From positions 191,845,847 through 191,909,846 of the forward strand of contig NC_089495.1 of assembly GCF_036850765.1 (NCBI RefSeq): a stretch of DNA of 64,000 bases, read 5' to 3'. Under the pieces are notes generated by a model, which was not told where the DNA came from, ran no database searches, and saw nothing but the letters and a program-made list of their open reading frames with translations. How positions within the stretch are numbered: the first letter of the stretch is position 1; each line of letters opens with the position of its first letter. Positions 41,655-51,806 of this stretch are shown here, in pieces. Origin of the DNA: Saccopteryx bilineata (Eukaryota > Chordata > Mammalia > Chiroptera > Emballonuridae). A program made the translations under genes and the position numbers.

Positions 41655-41985
41655 ATTTCAATTTAGTGTTCTTTCTTTGGCAACTGGGACACTATAAAAA
41701 GAAACTTCCCTGTGGTGGTGTGAGTCTACAGGTGATAAGATTTCACAGAACTAAACACACACATACATGCAGGAGTACCTGTGAGATGGGGTAGTCTGAA
41801 CAGGGTTGTAGAATCCTACCAATGTCAGTTCCTGCTTGTGGTATTGTTCTGTATCTGTGCAAGATGTTACCACTGGGGGACACTGAGTGAAGGGTACATG
41901 GGACCTTTCTGTACTATATATTTTTTGCAATTTCCTATAAACCTATGTTGTTGTTTTTAAGTTAAAGATGGAGAAACTTCCCTCA
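41655..41985 (+). repeat. Old L1 3' end
   Basis: GATTTCACAGAACTAAACACAC, GCAAGATGTTACCACTGGGGGACACTG and GAAGGGTACATGGGACC match the L1M 3' UTR in order. Confidence 0.7.
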
Positions 41986-42164
41986 TCTACTATTTGACTA
42001 CCAGTGGTATAGGAAAGGCAGGATAAAGCTTAATTCTTTCCTTTTATTTTTACTTAGAATAATGAGTTGATGCCATAGAATTCCCCAAGAGTAGCTGACT
42101 TTCAATCATTATGAACCTGTTGATTTCAGTATAGTTTTAAGCATTTTAGTGCATTGTTGTTATT

Positions 42165-42555
42165 TTTTTTTATTTTTATTTTTTTATATTTTTCTGAAGC
42201 TAGAAACTGGGAGAGACAGACAGACTCCCGCATGCACCCAACCGGGATCCACGCCCACCAGGGGGCGACGCTCTGCCCACCAGGGGGCGATGCTCTGCCC
42301 CTCCAGGGCATCGCTCTGTTGCGACCAGAGCCACTCTAGCGCCTGGGGCAGAGGCCAAGGAGCCATCCCCAGCACCCGGGCCATCTTTGCTCCAATGGAG
42401 CCTCACTGCGGGAGGAGAAGAGAGAGACAGAGAGGAAGGAGAAGGGGAGGGGTGGAGAAGCAGATGGGCGCTTCTCCTGTGTGCCCTGGCCGGGAATCGA
42501 ACCCAGGACTTCTGCACGCCAGGCCGACGCTCTACCACTGAGCCAATCTGCCAGG
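42165..42555 (-). mobile_element. SINE family A with two perfect CTCF-type units
   Basis: Reverse full-length copy with a perfect 16-bp target duplication GTGCATTGTTGTTATT at 42149-42164 and 42556-42571. CCACCAGGGGGCGA occurs twice, at 42255-42268 and 42277-42290, 22 bp apart. Confidence 0.95.
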
Positions 42556-42574
42556 GTGCATTGTTGTTATTGAT

Positions 42575-42910
42575 GCTCAGATTCCCATATTGGGCCAATA
42601 GGAACCTCTTCAGCTGGCTCCTGAGTTCTTGTGCCATGACCCCGAGGTCTGATTGCTTCCTCACTGTCTGGTACAACAAGGTGCTCCAGGTCCATCCTGT
42701 ACGTTTGGCCCAAGTCCTGGAATCAGATATTTCTCTAGAGTCCTGGGTCCTTTCACTGTGAAATGACATTTGGAGACCCTAGTCTGAGCACTCAGGGTGC
42801 TGACTGTCACTGGGTCAGTCACTGTTTTTAGGTGTTTTCAATGGGCAGAGGTAGGAACAGGTTGATGTTAAAAAAAAAACACATATAAGTTCATGCTTAT
42901 ATTTTATTAA
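42575..42910 (+). repeat. Old L1 3' region
   Basis: GGCCAATAGGAACC, TGGAATCAGATATTTCTC and GGTCCTTTCACTGTGAAATG are homologous to 16000-16320, the same L1M family. Confidence 0.6.
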
Positions 42911-43244
42911 ATTTAGGACGACAGTGTTTTCACTTAATCTCATTTGCCTTTTCTCCCCCATGCTGACAATCCTGGTTGTCAAGGACTCCAGGGAAGCCAC
43001 CACTAATTTTGACTTTGCCATTCATAACTAAAGCCAATCCTGACTGATGTGAGGGCTTCGTGGACCTGCCATGGCTCTTGGCGAGTGACTCAGTTATTCA
43101 CCAGAGCTGGGGCGAGGGACTGAGGCTCAGAGAGCAGGAGGCGCATGTGCAAGTTCGCACATATGATGAACTTGTAGGGAACGAAACAACAGGAATACAG
43201 GGGAAGCCAGGGTGGGTGAAATGTGGTTTAAACGCTGTTCCTCT

Positions 43245-43340
43245 AAGATGCCGCCACGAAGAATTGATGCTTCTCATCTCTCTCCTTTCCTGTCTGTCTG
43301 TCCCTCTCTCTGTCTCCATCACAAAAGAAAAGTAATAAAT
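43245..43340 (+). mobile_element. SINE family B, 3' fragment
   Basis: GAAGAATTGATGCTTCTCATC, CTGTCTGTCTGTCCC and an (AAAT)n tail; the head is missing. Confidence 0.75.
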
Positions 43341-43404
43341 AAATAAGTAAATAAATAAATGCCATTCTTCACCTTCCTCCCCTAGCCCAGAGGGGCCGGG
43401 GTGA

Positions 43405-43695
43405 CCTTTTCAGCCTTTCCTCACACTCTCGCTACACTCGTCCCCATCTCTAAGCATCATCGTTTCACATTATTCTGCATGGTTTTGTATGTATCATACT
43501 TCTGCATTCTGCAGCTTGCTTTCCTCCCTTCTCTCAACTTTCTCCATGTTGATATGTTCTTTCTAGTTTCATTTATGTGTCCGTTCTCACTGCTGTGTAG
43601 TGTTCTACTGCATTACTGTGCCTAATTTATACATTCTCTTAGTGACATTTAGCTTGTGTCTAACATGTTGCTATTACAAATATTCCTGTAGGTTC
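43405..43695 (+). repeat. Old L1 3' fragment
   Basis: CTCCATGTTGATATGTTC, ACTGCTGTGTAGTGTTCTACTG and GTTGCTATTACAAATATTCCTG are L1M 3' phrases. Confidence 0.6.
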
Positions 43696-43736
43696 CTCCT
43701 GGTGCATGAGTGGTGGATAAGAAGTTCTCTAGAGCA

Positions 43737-43805
43737 AGGCAGGGGTTGGTAAACTTTTTCTGTAAATGACCAGATAGTAAACATTTTAGCTTTGGGAGCT
43801 AAAAG
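43737..43805 (+). repeat. MER5A-like hAT-Charlie fragment
   Basis: CAGGGGTTGGTAAACTTTTTC and GACCAGATAGTAAACATTTTAG are MER5A-type terminal text. Confidence 0.8.
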
Positions 43806-43869
43806 GAAAAATGAAAAGAAAAAAAGAAAAAGTAGGTACTTACATAACGAGAGAAAACAATTTTCCATA

Positions 43870-44053
43870 ATTTTTATTTATTTGTTGATTGATTTTACAG
43901 AGAGGAGGGGGGAGGGGAGAGAGATGTCAATTTGTTGATTAGCTTATTTATGCATCATTGGTTGATTCTCGTATGTGCCCTGACCAGGATGAAACCCACA
44001 GCCTTGGCGTATCAGGATGACGCTCTGACCAACTGAGCTACCCAGCCAAGGCA
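43870..44053 (-). mobile_element. SINE family D
   Basis: Reverse copy ending GAGCTACCCAGCCAAGGC. Confidence 0.88.
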
Positions 44054-44335
44054 GAAAGAATCCTTCATTTTAACAAAGAAAATTGCTTTAAAAAACACAA
44101 GATTCTGATTCACTTTGAAACAAATCAAGCTTTGCAGGAGCTATGTGTGGAGAAAATGTTACAGCCTTTGGTAAGCCAGGAACCTCACAGCTATCCAGCA
44201 AGCAAGGAGACACCCCCGGCCCCAGTTCCTCAGAGCAGGGCTAGGGCTGCGAATAAGTACCAGGAATGTGCTAACAGGCCCGTCCACGTGGCCGGCGGCC
44301 CACAGGTGACCTGCATTCCCCCTCCAATCACAGGG

Positions 44336-44428
44336 CCATGGGGTCTGCGCAGCCGCACTCGGCACTGTGCTCTCACCCGACATCAGGCAGGTCCTGCAGA
44401 GCAGCCTGGAGGACACCAACTCCCTCGG
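44336..44428 (+). other. Exon-like segment of unknown identity
   Basis: Preceded by a pyrimidine-rich CATTCCCCCTCCAATCACAG and followed by CTCG|GTAAGAAAG; GC-rich and open in two frames. On the opposite strand from SLC9A8. I do not recognise a protein family, and it could be a chance match within the SLC9A8 downstream region. Confidence 0.2.
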
Positions 44429-45626
44429 TAAGAAAGCCGGTACTCATTTCCCCTTTGGGATAATGTTGGCAGGGCGGGAAGGAGTGAAAAACAGGCTGGG
44501 CCAGTGGGATGGTTGGACCAGGGGAAATTAGAAAGTCTTTCTTTTGCCATATGACCAATGAAGTCCCTGAATATCTAACTCCATTTGTGTGAGAAGTGGC
44601 AGGAGCCTAAATGTCAGGGAGTGTGGCTACTTTTTCCCTTTGCACCTTTACTCTGTGGAGTTTTTGTTTAAAACGTATGGCCTGGGGCCTTGGGGACTGG
44701 GTTTCTGGTAGAACAACTGCTTAATGATTCTGACTGCTCTATCAGGAACGTTTCAGATTTGATTTCCTACTTACCACCAGCAGGAGTTGCATTTAAAGGT
44801 CTAACTAATACTGGCAGAGCATTGCTGCTGAGAGACCTTCTCACACTTGACTCAGGGACCAAGGACCAGTTCTAAGAGCCTTGTAACGCCTGCAACTTGA
44901 CAGCCACGACTTGGCTGAGGAGAACTGGCCACCACCCTGGCTCTCTCACCAAAGCAGAAGCGGGATCTCGTCTCTGGCCACCCTGCTGAGGACTTGGCCG
45001 AGTGTGTGGGTCCCTGTGCGAATGTGGAACTGAGACGAGACCTCATGAGGCCCAGTCTTGCTGATGGCACCTCTGACATGGGTTTTAAGGAGAGAAGGAC
45101 TCCCACATACTAGTCTTTCCACATTCCACACACAAAGGAATCTGTAGGCAGACCATGGCCTGTCTGGGCCGACTTGGGGCAGTTGGGGGCTGTCCACATT
45201 CTGGTCCAGGCCCTTCTCCTTGGCTTCACAACAGCCAGGGCCTGGCCCACATGCCCACTGTGAAAAGGGGTGGCTGGCCTGTGGTGGGAGGGTTCAGTTT
45301 GCTTCTGGGCCGACTGTCCGAGCACCTTCTGCCTGGCCCAGGCCCAGGCCTGCCCAAACTTGATTTCTGGCGACCTAGGAAAGCCACCTCCTTTTCTTGT
45401 AAGGTCTCACACCCTGAGCCTCAGGTCTGGGTGTTCCCAGAGGCCCTACAACAACAGGGCTGCAGAGGAAATCCTGGGGTATGGGTATCCCCAGCTCCCC
45501 AGGACCAGCAGTCTTCTGAGCACTGGCTCCGTGGCCAGACCCGCAAAGGCACCCACTGACTTCAGCCTACTCTGAAGTATCACATTCTCTATGTGCTACA
45601 TATAGCTCTCCTGACCCATGGCCTAA

Positions 45627-45833
45627 CTTTGGTTGGCAAACCATGGCGCACGAGCCACATGCGGCTCTTTGGCCCCTTGAGTGTAGGCGCAAAGGCCAGC
45701 TTAGGAGTACCCTAACTAAGATAATAACAATGTACCTACCTATATAGTTTTAAAAATTTGGCTCTCAAAAGAAATTTCAGTCGTTGTACTGTTGATATTT
45801 GGCTCTGTTGACTAATGAGTTTGCCGACCACTG
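45627..45833 (-). mobile_element. Non-autonomous hAT transposon
   Basis: The right end on the minus strand reads CAGTGGTCGGCAAACTCATTAG and the left end on the plus strand ..TTGGTTGGCAAACC, an inverted repeat. GAGCCACATGCGGCTCTTTGG is typical of bat and other mammalian hAT elements. GCCTA flanks both ends as a decayed 8-bp duplication. Confidence 0.75.
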
Positions 45834-45906
45834 GCCTAGACCTAAAATATATTTATATATGTGAGAAGTTAGCATTACATTGGTTTTGTTTTTCATTTTC
45901 TAGGCA

Positions 45907-45912
45907 TTTATT
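45907..45912 (-). terminator. SLC9A8: Candidate SLC9A8 polyadenylation signal
   Basis: AATAAA on the minus strand, 2.25 kb beyond the stop codon, with no other good signal nearer that I noticed. The true 3' end is not proven; AATAAA at 42903 lies in an old L1 and is less likely. Confidence 0.35.
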
Positions 45913-46116
45913 ACCCCAAATAATGTAATTATTAGGTATGCTAAAGGCAGGTAGCAGTAAGTTTTGATTCTCAGGCAAAAACATTTGAAAAAATCCAGAA
46001 AAATATATCTATGGGCTTTTGCCTGTTTCAAAGATGACTAGCCAGACAGACTGCTGAGGAACACGGGTTACTCTGGTTTCCGTGGAAATGCTTTCCCAGG
46101 CTAAGCCCTCACTCAG

Positions 46117-46130
46117 CCAGCAGGGGGCAG
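46117..46130 (+). promoter_or_regulatory. CTCF core motif candidate (not in a SINE)
   Basis: CCAGCAGGGGGCAG, a full match to the core consensus, near the SLC9A8 3' end. Confidence 0.5.
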
Positions 46131-46916
46131 AAGAGCCCTATGGGAGATCCAGGCCAGTGCTGTACCTGCTAGAAAAGGTGCGCCTGCCCCATAGCCACGC
46201 CTTGGGAAACTTCCACTAGTTGCCCACGTGCTTCTCTACCAGTGTCATTTTCAGGTCTCAGTTAAAAGTGGGAGGCCAGGCAGGACCTGGTGACAGTCTG
46301 AACTGAAATGGATCTGTTTTCATTGCTTACTCTGAACTGAAAAAAAAATTTTTCTGGCAAGCTATTGAGCTTGCAATGCAACTTCCACCTCTGAGATCAG
46401 ACCTTGAGTTGTAGGGGAGAAAGGAATTTACTTGTGAATTGGGGGATGAGAGAACAACCTGGTCCCAGATCCTGCCCAGTCCCCCCCTCATGTGGACAAA
46501 GGTCCCTCCCTCTTTGATCTCCTCTCACCTTTCCACTAAAAGGCGGTAGGAAACCACGAGCCCAGAATACGCATGCATTACTCCTCCACTGGGGCTATCA
46601 GGTGGAGTAAAAGGGTCCTGTTTGGCTCAAATTATGGGGTTGAGGTGGGAGATTACAAAAACAAAAATGATCATATTGTAGCTCTCTCAAATACAAATTT
46701 ACTTCCCATGCATGAAAAGAAAGCTGCTTGCTTCCTGCTGACGGGCCTTATACTTACGCTGCTGGGGAAGGAAAGGGGTTGGGAGAGGGGCCTGGCCTCG
46801 TGGGCCAGACGCATGCGTCCTGAAGGGTCCCAAGGTCAGTCCCCCTGACACCCAGGGCCCAGGCTGGCCCACTGGGTCCCTACAGAGGGACGTGCGAATT
46901 GTTAACAGCCTGAAGA

Positions 46917-46917
46917 T

Positions 46918-46981
<64 letters not shown>
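46917..46981 (+). repeat. (TG)n(AG)n compound microsatellite
   Basis: About 18 TG units followed by about 14 AG units. The same compound type recurs at 51738-51803 and 61503-61552. Confidence 0.95.
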
Positions 46982-46984
<3 letters not shown>

Positions 46985-48161
46985 CGAGAGCACAGACCAG
47001 GTCCTGGCGTCTCAGTGGCTGCTTGAGGATTGCAGGTGAGGACTGGCTGCATCTGGCTGCAGGCCACTGGGCGTCCTGGGGAGCGGTGGCAGGCTCTGGC
47101 CCATCTTCATGTTTGGGTGAGCTGGGACCCGACATGAAGGACAAACGGGTTCCAAAATAGAACTGGGAGAGGAAATGCTGATTAGCAGTGAAGGTGGCAG
47201 CAGGTAAATGGTGGGCAGGTCCCCCGGAGCCCAGGAAAAGGGCCTTGGGACATGCAAGGACGCTGAGTAGGGAGTCAAGGCGAGGGAGGGAGGTGACTGC
47301 TAGTTTCTTACCACTTTGTTCAAGTGCATGAATTTAAACTAAATTCCAACAGCAGTTGCTGGCCCACTTAAGCACTGTACTGCTAGTTTTTCCCGCTAGA
47401 GGGCACTCTGACCCCACAGAATAGGCTCATTCACCCCCCAAACCCAGGGATGCAGCTTCCAAGGGGCTCTAGAGAAGGGTCTGTGCCTGGTCAGCGTAAA
47501 CATTCACAGTATTCCCAGAGAAGGGTGGCGGCTGCCTGCCACCCAGGGAGACAGCCCGGGAGCGCTCATCAGAGGTAAAGAAGAAAAAGGTCACTCTGTT
47601 TTTCTTTCTCTGGATGTGCAAGCAATATCACAGAGGGGAGTGTGAGGTTTTCAAGATTTCTGAGCCTGCCACTTAAGTCAGAATCCCTGTTGAGGCCCGA
47701 GGCTCCTTGATGATGCTGAGGAAACTGGCAGCTGGCTCCTCGGCCTGCCGGCTCCGGGGCTTGTGACGTTGGCAGTGCCTGGGAATGGCAGAAACGGCAT
47801 ACCAGCACTCCCCGAGGACACCCAGTCACAGCAGCACCCGCTCTGCAGGACGCCTGTCAGCCACTTCACTGGACAGATGACTGCCTTGGCCGCAGAAGCA
47901 AAAGGAAACCTTTCCCTGGACAGGGGTTCCCTCTAATCTGCAGGCTGAGAGTGACACCGGCCAGCAGAGGTCCGGCTCCTGAGGAGTGGGGAGCTGACAA
48001 GTCCAGAAGCCAGCCGGCTCTGAGCGCCGGGATGGTCCGGATGCAGACAGCAGCGCCTGGGCTTCACCCTGCTTCCACCTCCCCTGCAGGGGCCGCAAAT
48101 GCACACGCCACGGGACGCGTGCTGGGCGTCCATCCTGGGGCTGCGGGGAGGCCCTGCTTGC

Positions 48162-48269
48162 TCACAGCAGCTCCTGCTCATCGTTCTCGGAGCCGGAGGG
48201 GCCCTGGCGCACCTCCTCGTACCACTTGTTGGTGAGGGTTTTCATCTGGATGCGCCCGTGGTGGAGGTC
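48162..48269 (-). CDS. SLC9A8: SLC9A8 last coding exon
   Basis: 35 codons plus TGA (48164-48162). Acceptor CCTCCTCAG|GAC. Encodes DLHHGRIQMKTLTNKWYEEV and the acidic C-terminus ending EQELL. Confidence 0.97.
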   Translation of the reverse strand, partial: DLHHGRIQMKTLTNKWYEEVRQGPSGSENDEQELL

Positions 48270-51200
48270 CTGAGGAGGAACACAACCAAGCCAGCCGGTC
48301 AGGGTCAGGGTCGAGGGAGGGAGAGGGCTGCTCTGTTTCCTGTGGGTGCACGGGCCACAGGCAATTTCAAAGCGTTAGCTGACTAACTCAGCTGGGATTC
48401 TTCTTTGTGGGGGTGGAGATAACAGGAGGTGTCACTCAAACAGGAGAGTGGGCGGCAGGATGGCATGATGTTAAAACACGTGGCTCTGGAATCAGACCCA
48501 CTCGGGCTCTACTCCCAGCTTCACCTCCTACTGGCTGTGTGACCTCAGGGGCCCACCTTACCTATCTGGGCCTCAGCCTCCCCAGCTGTCAAGTGAGATA
48601 ACAGCTGCCTCTGCTGCACGGGTTGTTGGGAGAATGAACCAAGCAATTGTGAACATTTGGTGCAGCACCTGGCTCGTAGTAAGAGCTCACAGCCAGCACT
48701 GAGACTGCCAAGGGAGGGAACCGGCTTGGAAACAATGGGGGCATCAGCTGGAGGACCCACCCTCAAGGCCTGCATCGGGTAGGGTGGCTGGGTCAGCAAA
48801 GCAGGCCCAAGCTAGCCCCATGAGACTGCCTCACAGGCTGTCGCTCAGAGGCCAGCATGCCCAGAAGGATGGAACAAGGGCCTGAGCCTGGGGCCATTGC
48901 CTGTGGTCCCGGCATGTCTGAAATTCCTCAGCTCAGATTCAGTAGTTGATCAATGTCCTGAGTCTATCATCCAGGCAAAGCAAACTGTGTTAACAAGTCT
49001 ATTATTAAACTAGCACTAAATTCGGCAGCAAAGGAAAAACAGCAGATGCGCTCCTGGGAAGGAGAGCCAAGCGGAGGCGGCGGCCTGGCTGCCTCTCCCC
49101 ACAGCACGTGCCTTCCCTGCCCCCTGCTGGTCCTGAGGGAGCAGGCAAGGGCCCCCGCTGGGTGGTGCCGGCCTGTGCCCACCTCCTGGGTCAGCCTCCG
49201 CGTGAAGAAGGGGTTCAGGTACTTGGCGTCCAGCCACAGGAAGCCTTTGAGGTCCTGCTGCCTGACGTAGTGGGCTTCGTACTCCTCCTCCGTGAGCTCA
49301 GACAGGTGCTCCGACTCCACCGTGTTGCCCTGCAGGGGAAGAAGGCCGCTGAGGGTTGGGAGATGGGCTGGCATCTTCCTGGAAGACCCCACACCTTCCA
49401 GCCTACCTAGCGGCCCTTCACCTCTGGCCACCAGTGTCCCCAACCCTAACTGCACTTCTGAATCAATTCAGTGTGTCTGTGGGCAGCAGAGGGCTTCCTG
49501 GGAGCCTGTAGGGAGGCTGGAAGGTTTGAAAAAATGTGATGGATTCCCGGGAATAAGTCAGAAGTTCTTGGGCTGGGGCTGGGCTTGGTTTGTAAGCATC
49601 CAGGAGACTGAGACGCGCAGGTCAGTGCTGGGGGGCGGGGGGGGGGGGGGAGGGACACAGACACAGTCCTGGCAGAGCCAGAGAAACGAAGGGGTGGCTA
49701 CCCAGGTCTGGAAGGCAAGCAGGTCTCAGGCTCACTGGACCTCAGCCCTGCTCCAGGGTTCCACAGAGCTGGCCTTATGGGAGCTGAACTCAGTATATAC
49801 TACTTTACCAGAGGGGCTGCTCTCCAGCCACGGGCACCTAATTGGGCCTCCACCGAGGAGCCCCGAGGTACAAGGTTTAGAGGGCTTGTGAATCCACACA
49901 ACGCTGGGCCCACTCACAGAGTCCCTGACTCAGGAAGTCTGAGACGGGGCCCAGGAATCTGCATTCCTCACAAGTTTCCAGCGACGCTGCTGGTCCAGGA
50001 GCCTCAGGTGGGGCCCGCTGATGGAGACGGGCGGTTAAGAGTGCAGGCTCCGGTCCGTGTGACCTTGGCTGTGTGACTGTGCCTCTCTGCATCAGTGCTC
50101 TCATCTGCATAACTTAGGGCCTCTGCTTCCTGCAGGTTTTGGGTGACCTGAGACGCTCCGAGGAGACTGTCCTTGGACGTTCCTTGGTCAGCACAGCATG
50201 TGTAAACGTGCCACTACCACTAGGACCAGGGGCTCCTGGCAATCTTTCCGGATGCAACTTCTTTCCAGCCCCCCCGCTGGGACCCTGGAGCCCTTCACCC
50301 ATTCTGACAGCCACCGCAGGTTTCAGAACCGACACTGAGCTTCTGTTAAAAACAGCGTTGGTGGCTGAGGCCAGCAGAGAAGGCCCGAGAAGGGGGAGAG
50401 TTGAAGCAGCCGGCAGTCCTCCGGAGATTTCTTCCAGCTGCGCAGGGACAGACTGGACTTTCAGTGAGAAGTGGGCACATCCCCTTTCCAGGTCTCCTGG
50501 TTGAGGATTTCTGTGCCATTTGTGACTAATTCAAGTTACTGATGGCCTCAAGTAAGGCAACTAGAAAAAGATGCATTTATGGCAATTCGTGTGTATGGGG
50601 GAGGTGGGCGCAGACAGGTGGGAGGAGAGGCAGGGCAGCCTCTGCCGCTGCCCGAGTCCTGTCAGCACATGGAGCTGGGGGGGACACAGGGCAGGGAAGG
50701 CATGACCGCAGCTGGCTTGGGCAGGAGGGTGGCTTGGAGGACACAGGGGTGGGCAGACGTATAGGGGGCCTCAGGCTCACTGCAGCTGGGCCCTGGGCAC
50801 CTCAGACCCAAATCAGGCCCTTGTCTGGCCTCAAAGGAGGGAAGGGGTTCTCATGGCCCTCAAAGCCACCATAAGCACCTTCCCTCACGGGGACCCAAAA
50901 GGAGGAGCTCAGTAAACATGGGGGAACGGTGTGAATTTGAACCCTTCCAGTCCTGGGCCCTGATGGGGTAACGCGGTTACTGGCAGGGAGGAATGCTGCT
51001 GGGAGAGTCTGACACAGGTCTGAGCTACCCCTCCATGACCTCCATGGCTGTGCCAGGCCAGGAGGCTGGCAGACGAGCTAGAAAGAGCCACACTTCAAAA
51101 CCTTAGTTCAACCTCCTTGTCATGTTGGGCAACTGTGGGTACGTGTGTGTGGGTGCATGTGGGTGTCCATGCACAGGTGCTGAGGGTTCTCAAATCGTGT

Positions 51201-51736
51201 CTCATTTACCCATTTCCTGGCCGTCCAACCCTTTGCCCCGCCCGGCCCCACCAAGCACTCACCATCTTCTCCGTCTTGCTGAGGTTGACGTCCTTCTTGT
51301 TCCGGCGACGCACCTTGGCGTCCTCGATGTCCATGAGGCGGATGAGGGGCATGGTGCTGCCGCCCAGCAGCAGGATGGTGAAGAGCACGATGATGATGGT
51401 GGTGGTGCCGATGAGCTGCCGCTTCTCCATGGGCTCCAGGTCCAGGTGCAGGCTCAGCGCGTAGGGGATGGCGCCCCGCAGGCCTGTCCGGAGTGAGGGG
51501 AGTGAGGAGAGACGGAGGGAGGAAAAGGCAGTCGCAATCCTGACTCTGGGGACCCGAGGATGGTCCCGGCACCATGGCCGGTTGAACAGCCTAACAGACC
51601 CTTCTGGAGAGCACAGGCCCATCCTGTGAGGCTCTGGGTGCAAGAAAGGCGGGCCGCAGGGGAGTGGGGCCCAGGTGGAAGCTTGTCCCCACCTCACAGC
51701 GCGGTTGAGCCGAGCACATGAGGTGCCCTGTCCAGG

Positions 51737-51806
<70 letters not shown>

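Larger units (their letters stand above)
45913..48161 (-). other. SLC9A8: SLC9A8 3' UTR (probable)
   Basis: GC-rich, SINE-free stretch downstream of the stop. Contains a (TG)n(AG)n microsatellite at 46917-46980 and CTCF-type cores at 46117-46130 and 47393-47406. The lower limit depends on the polyadenylation site. Confidence 0.5.

Noticed and set aside
42903..42908. Minus-strand AATAAA as the SLC9A8 polyadenylation site
   Set aside because: It lies in an old L1 region, beyond several repeats; the signal at 45907 in cleaner sequence is preferred, though unproven.
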